A stretch of 64,000 nucleotides of DNA from assembly GCF_003434055.1 (NCBI RefSeq), contig NZ_QVEX01000003.1, positions 248,001 to 312,000 of the forward strand, read 5' to 3'. Position 1 is the first letter of the stretch. Every line of letters starts with the position of its first letter. Of the stretch, positions 53,708-62,458 are shown one piece after another. The translations under genes and the position numbers were made by a program. A model generated the notes under the pieces. It was not told where the DNA came from, ran no database searches, and was given only the letters and a program-made list of their open reading frames with translations. This DNA is from Enterocloster aldenensis. GTDB lineage: Bacteria; Bacillota; Clostridia; Lachnospirales; Lachnospiraceae.

Positions 53708-54265
53708 ATGAGAGTAATCGCAGGCAGCGCCAGAAGGCTGCTTTTAAAGACAGTGGACGGTATGGATACAAGACCCACCACGGATAGAATAAAAGAAACA
53801 TTATTTAATATGCTGCAGCCCCAGATACCGGGCTGTCAGTTTTTGGACCTCTTTTCCGGCAGTGGTGCGATTGGAATTGAGGCTTTAAGCCGTGGCGCGG
53901 ACCTGGCGGTGATGATAGAGAACAATCCCCAGGCCGTAACCTGTATCCGGGAAAACCTGGGAACCACCAGACTGGAGGAACGGGCCGTGGTCATGGCATG
54001 TGACGTGATGACAGGCCTTAAGCGGCTGGAGGGGCATGACTACAGGTTTGACCTGGTGTTCATGGACCCGCCCTATGATCATGGATATGAAGGACAGGTG
54101 CTTGAATATCTGGCCCATTCGCCCATGGTATCAGATGAAACCGTCTTTATCATAGAGGCATCCAGGGAAACGGATTTCGGATGGCTTGGGGAAAAAGGAT
54201 ACCACATGATAAAAAGCAAGGAGTACAAGACCAACAAGCATGTGTTTGCTGGCAGGGGAGAATAG
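53708..54265 (+). CDS. rsmD: 16S rRNA (guanine-966-N2)-methyltransferase RsmD
   Basis: 185 residues. MRVIAGSARRLLLKTVDG, SAM-binding DLFSGSGAIGIEAL (47-60) and catalytic Asp120-Pro-Pro-Tyr123. The stop is directly followed by the coaD start, the usual partner. Confidence 0.95.
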   Translation: MRVIAGSARRLLLKTVDGMDTRPTTDRIKETLFNMLQPQIPGCQFLDLFSGSGAIGIEALSRGADLAVMIENNPQAVTCIRENLGTTRLEERAVVMACDVMTGLKRLEGHDYRFDLVFMDPPYDHGYEGQVLEYLAHSPMVSDETVFIIEASRETDFGWLGEKGYHMIKSKEYKTNKHVFAGRGE

Positions 54266-54751
54266 ATGAAGATAGCTGTTTATCCGGGCAGTTTTGACCC
54301 GGTCACATTAGGGCATTATGATATTATTGAGCGCACTTCCAAGATATTTGACAAGGTCATATTGGGAGTGTTGAATAACCGGGCAAAATCCCCGTTGTTT
54401 TCTGCTGAAGAACGTGTTAATATGTTAAAAGAAGTGACCGTCTCCCTTACCAATGTGGAGGTGCAGTCCTTTGAGGGTTTATTGATTGATTTTGTACGCC
54501 AGAATGGCGCTGCCATCATTGTAAGGGGCCTGCGCGCCATCACGGATTTTGAATACGAACTTCAGCTGGCCCAGACCAACCGGGTGATTGCGCCTGAAGT
54601 TGATACCATATTTTTGACCACGAACCTTAAGTATTCTTACTTAAGTTCCAGTATTGTAAAAGAGATTGCGGAATACGACGGGGATATCAGCGAGTTCCTT
54701 CATCCGGCCATTGCTGCCCGTGTGAGGGAGAAACTGAGGGAAGGACGCTAG
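54266..54751 (+). CDS. coaD: Phosphopantetheine adenylyltransferase
   Basis: 161 residues. Fourth step of coenzyme A synthesis. Nucleotidyl-transferase motif TLGH (14-17) in [14 protein letters not shown], with [15 protein letters not shown] at the end. ATG adjoins the rsmD stop. The short inverted-repeat element begins at its stop codon. Confidence 0.96.
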   Translation: MKIAVYPGSFDPVTLGHYDIIERTSKIFDKVILGVLNNRAKSPLFSAEERVNMLKEVTVSLTNVEVQSFEGLLIDFVRQNGAAIIVRGLRAITDFEYELQLAQTNRVIAPEVDTIFLTTNLKYSYLSSSIVKEIAEYDGDISEFLHPAIAARVREKLREGR

Positions 54752-54808
54752 GGTCTGTTTGTAAATTCATTCCTGCCAGCCGGCGGAAAGCAATTTTCAG
54801 ACACACCC
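54751..54808. repeat. Inverted-repeat element, short form (MITE-like)
   Basis: The left end GGGTCTGTTTGTAAATTCAT is matched at the right by GCAATTTTCAGACACACCC. 14 of the outer 17 positions pair. Shares both ends with the long form at 55543-55741 but lacks its interior. Confidence 0.7.
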
Positions 54809-54885
54809 TGCTGCTGCGTCTGCACGGCTCGGTATGCTGCATTGTCTGAGGATGGGTCTTTATCAGGATAAGGAGAAGAAGTAAT

Positions 54886-55512
54886 ATGATGAGTAGAATT
54901 GAGCAGTTAATCAGCGAGATTGAAGAATATATTGACAGTTGTAAATTCCAGGCATTATCCAACAGTAAGATCATTGTTAATAAAGAAGAATTGGAAGAGC
55001 TGCTGGTAGAACTCCGTCTCCGTATACCGGATGAGATTAAGAAGTACCAGAAAATCATCAGCCAGCAGGATACCATTCTTGGAGAAGCCCAGGCCCAGGC
55101 AGATGCCATGCTGGAGGACGCCAAGAAACAGGCTGATTCCATGATGGCCCAGGTGAGCGAACAGACCACGGAGATGATTAATGAGCATGAAATCATGCAG
55201 CAGGCATACGCCCATGCGGACCAGGTGGTGGAGCAGGCCAGCATCCAGGCCCAGGCCATTGTGGATGCTGCTGTGAATGATGCCAACAATATCCGGCAAA
55301 GTTCCATCCAGTATACGGATGACATGCTGCGCAGCCTTCAGACCATCATCAACCATACCATGGAAGGCGCCAAGGGCCGTTTTGATGCGTTCATGACCTC
55401 CATGCAGTCCAGCTATGATATCGTATCCTCCAACCGCAACGAGCTGTCAGGAGGAATTGTCCGCCAGGAAGAGCAGGAGATGCAGCAGGAACCGGATCAG
55501 GAACAGATGTAG
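54886..55512 (+). CDS. Coiled-coil protein (DivIVA/ATP-synthase-b-like helix), uncharacterised
   Basis: 208 residues. MMSRIEQLISEIEEYIDSCK, then ELEELLVELRLRIPDEIKKYQ and a long Ala/Gln/Glu-rich helix (~65-150) with alternating Gln and Ala; a Gln/Glu-rich tail. No membrane segment. Similar proteins follow coaD in related genomes as I recall; function unknown. AGGAGAAGAAG precedes the ATG. Bracketed by two copies of the inverted-repeat element. Confidence 0.8.
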   Translation: MMSRIEQLISEIEEYIDSCKFQALSNSKIIVNKEELEELLVELRLRIPDEIKKYQKIISQQDTILGEAQAQADAMLEDAKKQADSMMAQVSEQTTEMINEHEIMQQAYAHADQVVEQASIQAQAIVDAAVNDANNIRQSSIQYTDDMLRSLQTIINHTMEGAKGRFDAFMTSMQSSYDIVSSNRNELSGGIVRQEEQEMQQEPDQEQM

Positions 55513-55542
55513 GGCAGGCTTTGCCCATGGTTCCTTATACTA

Positions 55543-55741
55543 GGGTGTGTTTGAAAATTCATTCCCGCCATCTGCCCTAAGGAATCCACCATAGGTACCC
55601 CTTAGGGCAAAGCACGCCCCACTTCGCGGGAGATTTGTTCCCAATTCGGTCAACGTAGCCCGCTACGCCTCCCTCATCGGGACCAAATCTCCTACAAAGT
55701 GGGACACACAGCTGACGAAAAGCAATTTTCAAACACCCCCC
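55543..55741. repeat. Inverted-repeat element, long structured form
   Basis: Terminal arms GTGTTTGAAAATT (55547-55559) and its exact complement (55724-55736). Inside: a stem GCCCTAAGG (55574-55582) / CCTTAGGGC (55600-55608). Next comes a long imperfect stem 55618-55645 / 55676-55703, CCCACTT..GGAGATTTG with its complement, topped by CGTAGC-CC-GCTACG (55654-55667). The ylbJ-like gene ends in it: its TGA is inside the right arm (55731-55729). Confidence 0.85.
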
Positions 55742-56664
55742 AGTACATGAAACAGGATAATGGATAATGCGCTGTGGATCAGCTTCCACAGCATATAGTG
55801 CCGGATGGAGAGTCCGGCATTTTTTAATACGCTCTTTGTCTGGAAGATGCCGGACAGGCCGCCAAAGGCAGCTGAGCCGATGATAAGCATTGCTCCGGAC
55901 ATTCCGGGTACACTGTGGGCAATGGTCTGTATGCCGGTGGTGATTTCCACTGCTCCTAAAAGGGCAGGGCGCAAAAGGGAAGGCATGGCAAAGGGAAACA
56001 CGGTGAGATACAGGGCAAGTATGGAAAAGAGCATGATGTAGCCGCCGATTTTTATCATGGTCTCAAAGCAGCCCATCATGTGTCCGTCAAAGGAAAAGGG
56101 ATATTCTGTTAAAGTGGTATTATCCGTTACCGGCTGCGGGCGTTTTTTATAGTGATAGCATTTTCTGGCTAATATGGATATGGGCAGGATGGGGAGGTAC
56201 AGGGCAGCGGCCACCGCCCATAGGGGGCATGAGGCGGCAATGCCGGGTATCACACGGATCTGTGCCATCACGTAACCAAGGACAAACATGGGGCTGGGAT
56301 GGTTGCTGATGGCCAGGAGGTATTGTCCTTCCTTATCCGAAATCCTCCCGCTGTCCATGAATTCACTGGTGGTCTTGGCGCCCATGGGATATCCGCATAA
56401 AAGCCCGCTCATCAGGCAGAAGCTTCCCTGGTCCGAAAGCTGCAGAACGTATGAAAGGATTGGTTTAAAGGGACCTGTCAGTATGTGGATGGCGTCCAGG
56501 GCAACAATCACGCCCGAGCATATCATAAATGGGAGAAGGGTTGGGAGGACCACGTTACCCCAGAGAAGGATGCCTTGTCTCGCGCCTTCCAGTGCAAGTC
56601 CAGGGTTAAACAAAAGCATGAGCAGGCACAGGACGGACAGATAGCCTAAGATGGATTTTTTCAT
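55729..56664 (-). CDS. ylbJ: YlbJ-like sporulation membrane protein
   Basis: 311 residues, about eight membrane helices. GNVVLPTLLPFMICSGVIV and LMSGLLCGYPMGAKTTSEF are typical of the YlbJ/nucleoside-recognition (Gate) family, and FGGLSGIFQTKSVLKNAGL is near the end. In B. subtilis YlbJ is a sporulation membrane protein needed for spore cortex. ATG 56664 follows AGGTG; GTG 56670 is possible. The last codons and stop come from the inverted-repeat element. Confidence 0.88.
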   Translation of the reverse strand: MKKSILGYLSVLCLLMLLFNPGLALEGARQGILLWGNVVLPTLLPFMICSGVIVALDAIHILTGPFKPILSYVLQLSDQGSFCLMSGLLCGYPMGAKTTSEFMDSGRISDKEGQYLLAISNHPSPMFVLGYVMAQIRVIPGIAASCPLWAVAAALYLPILPISILARKCYHYKKRPQPVTDNTTLTEYPFSFDGHMMGCFETMIKIGGYIMLFSILALYLTVFPFAMPSLLRPALLGAVEITTGIQTIAHSVPGMSGAMLIIGSAAFGGLSGIFQTKSVLKNAGLSIRHYMLWKLIHSALSIILFHVLGGV

Positions 56665-56715
56665 AAGCACCTGAATACAATGATTTATACAATATATTGT
56701 AAAGGGTGGCGGGCT

Positions 56716-57537
56716 ATGCCTTTGATTCTCATATTATTGCTGGCAGTGTTCCAGTGTTCCATTACCAATTACCTGATCATGAATCCTGATTATTACCAGC
56801 TGGGCCCCTATACCTGGGAAAGCAGCGAATTCAGGTCAATGAAGCTGGGGACCATGCTGTCAGGGAAGGCATCCATTGATTATGACATGCTTACCACGCT
56901 TATGATTGAACATGACTATGACCTGACCGGGGTAAAGGACACCTCCTACAGCAATGGGCTCCTTCTGGCGGCCAGGCCCGCTGATTACAGGAAACTCCGG
57001 CAGGCCTATGAGACCGTCATGGGGGATCTTAAGTATTTTCCGGTGCCGCTAAGTTCGGATAAGGGGACACCGGACGTGGTCTATGAGGATGGCTGGCTGG
57101 AGGGGCGCAGTTACAGGACGGACAGTGAAAGCCAGAGCCAGCGCCGCCATGAGGGCTGCGATATCATGGGCTCCAAAATGCCCAGAGGATATTATCCGGT
57201 TGTCAGTATGGGCGATGGGACCGTGGAGCGGATTGGATGGCTGGAGATGGGGGGATGGCGCATCGGGATCAGGAGTCCGGGCGGTGCATATCTTTATTAT
57301 GCCCATCTGTACGGTTATGCCAGGGATTTTAAGGAAGGGGACCAGGTAAAGGCCGGGGAACTGCTGGGTTATATGGGGGATACGGGATATGGGAAGACAG
57401 AAGGCACCACCGGGAATTTTGACGTGCACCTCCATCTGGGAATCTATATTAAGACAGACCATATGGAGGAAATGAGCGTGAATCCATACTGGATTCTCCG
57501 GTATCTGGAAAAACGGCGGCTGACATTTACATATTAG
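56716..57537 (+). CDS. M23 family metallopeptidase, membrane-anchored
   Basis: 273 residues. N-terminal membrane helix (MPLILILLLAVFQC). The LytM-type domain from ~140 carries His145 and Asp149 (RRHEGCDIMG), His197 (YYAHLYG) and His238-x-His240 (VHLHLGIY), the full zinc set, so activity is likely. Cleaves peptidoglycan cross-bridges or acts in sporulation (SpoIIQ-like); the specific role is not known. Divergent from ylbJ. An upstream ATG 56680 would add 12 residues. Confidence 0.82.
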   Translation: MPLILILLLAVFQCSITNYLIMNPDYYQLGPYTWESSEFRSMKLGTMLSGKASIDYDMLTTLMIEHDYDLTGVKDTSYSNGLLLAARPADYRKLRQAYETVMGDLKYFPVPLSSDKGTPDVVYEDGWLEGRSYRTDSESQSQRRHEGCDIMGSKMPRGYYPVVSMGDGTVERIGWLEMGGWRIGIRSPGGAYLYYAHLYGYARDFKEGDQVKAGELLGYMGDTGYGKTEGTTGNFDVHLHLGIYIKTDHMEEMSVNPYWILRYLEKRRLTFTY

Positions 57538-57600
57538 AGTGGCCTGTCCAGGTGAATTGTGATATGATAAGTAGGATTATAGGATGAATGAGGTAAAAGG

Positions 57601-58998
57601 ATGACGGATGTAAAACAGCTCCCAAAGGAATTCCTGGCAGAGATGAAGCTGCTTCTGGGGGATGAATACCACAGGTATCTTAAGAGCTTTGAGGAAGGGT
57701 GGAAGCCGGGACTCAGGGTTAACACACGAAAGCTGGAGCCCGGACAGCTGAGGGCAATGGTTCCCTGGGAACTGGAGCCGGTGCCGTGGACAGGGAACGG
57801 ATTCTATTACAGCAGTGAAGCAGGGGATGAAGGCGGAGTACGGCCCTCCAAGCATCCGGCTTATTACTGCGGCCTGTATTACCTTCAGGAACCCAGCGCC
57901 ATGACGCCGGCTGCCATGCTTCCGGTAAAGCCGGGGGACCGGGTACTGGACCTTTGTGCGGCGCCGGGCGGCAAGAGCACGGAACTGGGGGCCAGGCTTA
58001 AGGGCCGGGGGATGCTGGTGTCCAATGATATCAGTTATTCCAGGGCCAGGGCGCTTCTTAAGAACCTGGAACTTGCCGGAATCCCCAATATCTGCGTTAC
58101 AAGCGAAAGTCCGGAAAGGCTGGCAGAAGTGTGGCCGGAATTCTTTGATAAGATACTGGTGGACGCTCCCTGTTCCGGGGAAGGGATGTTCCGCCGGGAT
58201 GAGGATATGGTAAAGGACTGGACAGCCCATGGACCCTCATACTATGCGCCCATCCAGCGCCAGATCGCGGTTCAGGCGGTCCGGATGTTAAAGCCGGGCG
58301 GGATGCTGCTTTATTCCACCTGTACCTTTTCCCGGATTGAGGATGAGGGGAACATTGAATATATACTGGAGCATTATCCACAGATGGAGCTGTGCACGCT
58401 TGATTTGTCGGCCGTGCCCGGGGCAGCAGATGGAATCGGGCTGAAGGGCTGTATGCGGCTGTTTCCCCACCGGCTGAAGGGCGAGGGACATTTCCTTGCC
58501 CTGCTTAGAAAGAAGAAAGCAGATGTTCACATGCCCGGGGACAGCAGGCCTAAAACCATGAAAGCCTTAAAGGCCATGAAGCATCAGGATGACCTGGCCC
58601 GTTTCATGGAATCTCTGTCCCTGGAAATGGATGAGGAACGGATGGTCTTTCATCAGGACCATGTCTATTACCTGCCCGAAGGGCTGGAGTGGAACCTGCC
58701 CCTTCGGTTCCTGCGCACAGGACTGTTTCTTGGGGAAGTGAAAAAGGGCAGGTTCGAGCCTTCCCAGGCCCTGGCCATGGCCCTTAAGGCCGACCAGTTT
58801 GATGCGGTTGTCCGTCTGGGCCATGAGGATGAACGGGTGGTGCGTTACCTAAAAGGGGAGACAGTGGAACTTTCAGAGGCAGAAGGCCCTATAAAGGGCT
58901 GGTGCCTGGTGGCCATGGAAGATTATCCCATGGGCTGGGCCAAGGGAACCGGCATGAGCCTTAAGAATAAATACTATCCTGGCTGGCGGTGGCAGTAG
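57601..58998 (+). CDS. 16S rRNA m5C methyltransferase, RsmF/NOL1-NOP2-Sun type
   Basis: 465 residues. SAM motif LDLCAAPGGKSTELGARL (~117-134), Cys191 in DAPCSGEGMF and Cys241 in STCTFSR (nucleophile and release cysteines). C-terminal ~130 residues form a PUA-like/RsmF extension ending MSLKNKYYPGWRWQ. Likely modifies 16S rRNA cytosine 1407-like sites, not proven. Start follows TGAGGTAAAAGG. Confidence 0.88.
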   Translation: MTDVKQLPKEFLAEMKLLLGDEYHRYLKSFEEGWKPGLRVNTRKLEPGQLRAMVPWELEPVPWTGNGFYYSSEAGDEGGVRPSKHPAYYCGLYYLQEPSAMTPAAMLPVKPGDRVLDLCAAPGGKSTELGARLKGRGMLVSNDISYSRARALLKNLELAGIPNICVTSESPERLAEVWPEFFDKILVDAPCSGEGMFRRDEDMVKDWTAHGPSYYAPIQRQIAVQAVRMLKPGGMLLYSTCTFSRIEDEGNIEYILEHYPQMELCTLDLSAVPGAADGIGLKGCMRLFPHRLKGEGHFLALLRKKKADVHMPGDSRPKTMKALKAMKHQDDLARFMESLSLEMDEERMVFHQDHVYYLPEGLEWNLPLRFLRTGLFLGEVKKGRFEPSQALAMALKADQFDAVVRLGHEDERVVRYLKGETVELSEAEGPIKGWCLVAMEDYPMGWAKGTGMSLKNKYYPGWRWQ

Positions 58999-59041
58999 AT
59001 GTCCGTGCAGGACGTAATTTTTTGGAAGAATGGAGATATAA

Positions 59042-59803
59042 GTGGCAGATAAGAAGAAACAGAAGACAGGCCCCATGAGGCTGGATAAATTCCTGGGGGA
59101 GATGGGATACGGCACCCGCACCCAGATTAAGGAGATGGTGAGGAAAGGACGTGTCCAGGTAAACGGACAGGTGATAAAGGCTCCTGAGTCCAAACTGGCG
59201 CCGGAGACAGACCAGGTCATGGTGGACCAGGCCCTGGTGGGATATGCCAGGATGGAATATTACATGCTTAATAAGCCCCAGGGTGTGGTAAGCGCCACAA
59301 CGGACAGCCGTTACCCCACCGTGGTGGGTCTGATTGGGGATGCGCTGCGAAAGGACCTTTTTCCGGTGGGCCGCCTGGATGTGGATACGGAAGGGCTTCT
59401 CATCATCACCAATGACGGGGAAATGGCCCACAATCTGCTTTCCCCTAAAAAACATGTGGATAAGGTATACATGGCCCGTCTGTCCGGCCAGCTTCCCGCG
59501 GATGCAAAAGAGCGGTTTGGGGAAGGGATTGTCCTTAATGAGGGGATTAAAACCCTTCCTGCCCTGTTGGAATATGCGGGGCATGGAAACGGCCCCGAGG
59601 GAATGTCAGAAGTCCTCCTCACCATCCGGGAAGGCAAGTTCCACCAGGTAAAGCGCATGTTTGAGGCGCTGGGCTGCCATGTGGAGTTCCTGAAGCGGAT
59701 GTCCATGGGGCCCCTCAGGCTGGACCCGGAACTGAAGCCCGGGGAATACCGGCCTCTTACGGAAGAGGAAATCCGCAGCCTTAAGGAATGCAGGAACGGA
59801 TAA
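59042..59803 (+). CDS. Pseudouridine synthase, RsuA/RluB family
   Basis: 253 residues. S4 domain (MRLDKFLGEMGYGTRTQIKEM, near 11-31) then catalytic domain with GRLDVDTEGLL, Asp113 being the nucleophile. GTG start with GGAGATATAA upstream. Closest to RsuA/RluB; which rRNA site is changed cannot be told. Confidence 0.88.
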   Translation: MADKKKQKTGPMRLDKFLGEMGYGTRTQIKEMVRKGRVQVNGQVIKAPESKLAPETDQVMVDQALVGYARMEYYMLNKPQGVVSATTDSRYPTVVGLIGDALRKDLFPVGRLDVDTEGLLIITNDGEMAHNLLSPKKHVDKVYMARLSGQLPADAKERFGEGIVLNEGIKTLPALLEYAGHGNGPEGMSEVLLTIREGKFHQVKRMFEALGCHVEFLKRMSMGPLRLDPELKPGEYRPLTEEEIRSLKECRNG

Positions 59804-59832
59804 ATGATTAACAGACAGAGGAATTGGAGAAA

Positions 59833-60495
59833 ATGAAAATAAATCAGAAAAAGGCAGTTATATTTGATCTGGATGGGACGCTGGTGGATTCCATGTGGAT
59901 GTGGAAGGCCATTGATATCGAGTATCTTGCCAGATATGACCTGGAATGTCCTGACGACCTGCAGAGGGAGATAGAAGGCATGAGCTTTTCGGAGACAGCC
60001 TCTTATTTTAAAAGGAGGTTTGGTCTTGGGGATTCCCTGGATGAGATTAAGGATGCCTGGGTCCGGATGTCCATTGACAAATATAAGAACGAGGTAACCT
60101 TAAAGCCCGGCGCCAGGGCATTCTTAGACTATATACGGAACAGTGGGATACCTGCCGGGATTGCCACCAGCAATGGCAGGGCCATGGTGGACGCTGTGCT
60201 GGATTCCCTGGACATACGAAGGTATTTCCAGGTGGTGGCAACGGCATGTGAGGTGGCGGCCGGGAAACCGGCGCCGGACATCTACCTGAGCGTGGCTGGA
60301 CGCCTGCAGGTGGCGCCGTCCGACTGTGTGGTGTTTGAGGATGTCCCGGCCGGAATCCAGGCTGGAAAGAATGCAGGGATGACCGTGTTTGCGGTGGAGG
60401 ATGCATTTTCACTGGACATGAGGGAAGAAAAAATGCAGCTGGCGGATTACTATATTAAGGATTACTATGAATTATTAGATGGAGCAGCAGGATGA
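59833..60495 (+). CDS. HAD family phosphatase (beta-phosphoglucomutase-like)
   Basis: 220 residues. Motif I DLDGTLVDS with Asp12 and Asp14, motif II GIATSNGR, Lys in AAGKPAPDIYL, motif IV FEDVPAGIQAGKNAGM. Cap domain of the subfamily I type. Substrate unknown. TTG 59824 is an alternative start. Overlaps the next gene by 4 bases. Confidence 0.88.
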   Translation: MKINQKKAVIFDLDGTLVDSMWMWKAIDIEYLARYDLECPDDLQREIEGMSFSETASYFKRRFGLGDSLDEIKDAWVRMSIDKYKNEVTLKPGARAFLDYIRNSGIPAGIATSNGRAMVDAVLDSLDIRRYFQVVATACEVAAGKPAPDIYLSVAGRLQVAPSDCVVFEDVPAGIQAGKNAGMTVFAVEDAFSLDMREEKMQLADYYIKDYYELLDGAAG

Positions 60496-62456
60496 AGAAT
60501 GATTATTTACCCATGAACCGTCATGATATGAGTATCAGGGGATGGAAACAATGCGATTTTATTTATGTATCCGGGGATGCCTATGTGGACCATCCTTCCT
60601 TTGGCACGGCCATCGTTTCCAGGATACTGGAGGCGCACGGATACAAGGTGGGAATCATTGCCCAGCCGGACTGGAAGGATAAGAAAAGCATCGAAATCCT
60701 TGGGCGTCCCCGTCTTGGCTTCCTGGTATCGGCCGGAAACATGGATTCCATGGTGAATCATTACTCCGTGTCTAAAAAGCGCAGGAAGGAAGACTCCTAT
60801 ACTCCGGGAGGGGTCATGGGAAAACGCCCGGATTATGCGGTTGTGGTGTATTGCAACCTGATTCGCAGCGTGTATAAGGATGTGCCCATCATCATCGGAG
60901 GAATTGAGGCCAGCCTGCGCAGGCTGGCGCATTATGATTACTGGTCGGGAAAGCTGAAACGTTCCGTGCTCCTGGATTCCCAGGCAGACATCATCTCCTA
61001 CGGCATGGGGGAACGCTCCATTGTTGAGATAGCGGATGCCCTGGACAGCGGGATTGACGTAAAGGATATTACATTTATTGACGGGACCGTGTATAAGGCC
61101 AAAAGCCTGGAATCCGTCTATGATTACAGGCTGCTGCCTGACTATGCGGAGCTTTTAAAGGATAAGAAGGAGTATGCCAAGAGCTTTTATGTCCAGTACA
61201 GCAACACGGATCCGTTTTCCGGAAAGCGCCTTGCGGAACCTTATGAGGGCAAGGTGTTCGTGGTCCAGAATCCGCCGGCAAAGCCTTTAAGCCAGGAAGA
61301 GATGGACGCGGTTTACGGCCTTCCATACATGAGGAATTACCATCCCTCCTATGAAGAACTTGGAGGTGTTCCGGCTATCCGCGAGATAAAGTTCAGCCTT
61401 ATCAGCAACCGGGGATGCTTCGGCGCCTGCAGTTTTTGCGCCCTCACCTTCCATCAGGGCAGGATCATCCAGGCCAGGAGCCATGAATCTTTGGTGGAGG
61501 AAGCAAAGCTGCTGACAGAGGAGCCTGATTTTAAAGGATATATCCACGATGTGGGCGGCCCCACGGCAGACTTCAGGTTCCCGGCCTGCGACAAGCAGCT
61601 GACAAAGGGCGCATGCCCGGGCCGCCAGTGCCTGTTCCCTGAACCGTGCAGGAACCTTAAGGCGGACCACAGTGATTATATTGCACTTCTGAGGAAACTC
61701 CGGGACCTGCCCAAGGTAAAGAAGGTATTCATCCGGTCCGGTATCCGCTTTGATTATGTGCTGGCAGACCCCAGCCGCAAATTCCTCAAGGAGCTCTGTG
61801 AATTCCATGTCAGCGGTCAGCTGAAGGTTGCGCCGGAACATGTGGCGGACAAGGTGCTCCAAAGGATGGGTAAACCGAAAAACAGTGTATACAGGCAGTT
61901 TGTAAGGGAATACAAGGAAATGAACGGCAGGCTTGGCAAGGAGCAGTATCTGGTGCCTTACCTGATGTCCTCCCATCCGGGCTCGTCCATGAAGGAAGCA
62001 GTGGAACTGGCTGAATATCTCCGCGACCTGGGTTATATGCCGGAACAGGTCCAGGATTTTTATCCCACGCCGTCCACCATCTCCACCTGCATGTATTATA
62101 CGGGATATGACTGCAGGACCATGGAACCGGTGTACGTTCCGGTCAGTCCCCATGAAAAGGCCATGCAGAGGGCGCTGATACAGTACAGGAACCCCAAGAA
62201 CCATGACCTTGTGGCGGAAGCCCTCAAGATTGCCGGAAGGACGGATTTAATCGGATTTGATAAAAAATGCCTGATCAGGCCAAGGGGAAGCCGGGGACTG
62301 GAGGGCCAGGAGGGCCGGACAGGCCGGGCGCAGGAGGGCCAGGGAAGCCGGTCAGGTCGTGCACCGGCGGGCCAGGAGGGCCGGACAGGCCGCCACGCCT
62401 CCTCCAACCGTCCAAAGAAAACAATCCGCAACGTTCATAAAAAGAAAGGATCCTGA
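60492..62456 (+). CDS. YgiQ/UPF0313 family radical SAM protein with Gly/Arg-rich tail
   Basis: 654 residues. N-terminal UPF0313 part (FIYVSGDAYVDHPSFGTAIVSR in pieces), radical SAM Cys309-x3-Cys313-x2-Cys316 (GCFGACSFC). The family's reaction is unknown. The last ~60 residues differ from the family: a low-complexity tail of G-x-x-G-R units from a direct repeat (62303-62392), ending in a basic KKTIRNVHKKKGS. The ATG overlaps the HAD stop (ATGA). Confidence 0.9.
   Translation: MKNDYLPMNRHDMSIRGWKQCDFIYVSGDAYVDHPSFGTAIVSRILEAHGYKVGIIAQPDWKDKKSIEILGRPRLGFLVSAGNMDSMVNHYSVSKKRRKEDSYTPGGVMGKRPDYAVVVYCNLIRSVYKDVPIIIGGIEASLRRLAHYDYWSGKLKRSVLLDSQADIISYGMGERSIVEIADALDSGIDVKDITFIDGTVYKAKSLESVYDYRLLPDYAELLKDKKEYAKSFYVQYSNTDPFSGKRLAEPYEGKVFVVQNPPAKPLSQEEMDAVYGLPYMRNYHPSYEELGGVPAIREIKFSLISNRGCFGACSFCALTFHQGRIIQARSHESLVEEAKLLTEEPDFKGYIHDVGGPTADFRFPACDKQLTKGACPGRQCLFPEPCRNLKADHSDYIALLRKLRDLPKVKKVFIRSGIRFDYVLADPSRKFLKELCEFHVSGQLKVAPEHVADKVLQRMGKPKNSVYRQFVREYKEMNGRLGKEQYLVPYLMSSHPGSSMKEAVELAEYLRDLGYMPEQVQDFYPTPSTISTCMYYTGYDCRTMEPVYVPVSPHEKAMQRALIQYRNPKNHDLVAEALKIAGRTDLIGFDKKCLIRPRGSRGLEGQEGRTGRAQEGQGSRSGRAPAGQEGRTGRHASSNRPKKTIRNVHKKKGS
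62303..62392 (+). repeat. 24-bp exact direct repeat in the YgiQ tail
   Basis: The same 24 bases (start GGGCCAGGAGGGCCGG) occur at 62303-62326 and 62369-62392, 66 bases apart (22 codons), with related GC-rich units between. Confidence 0.85.
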
Positions 62457-62458
62457 TA

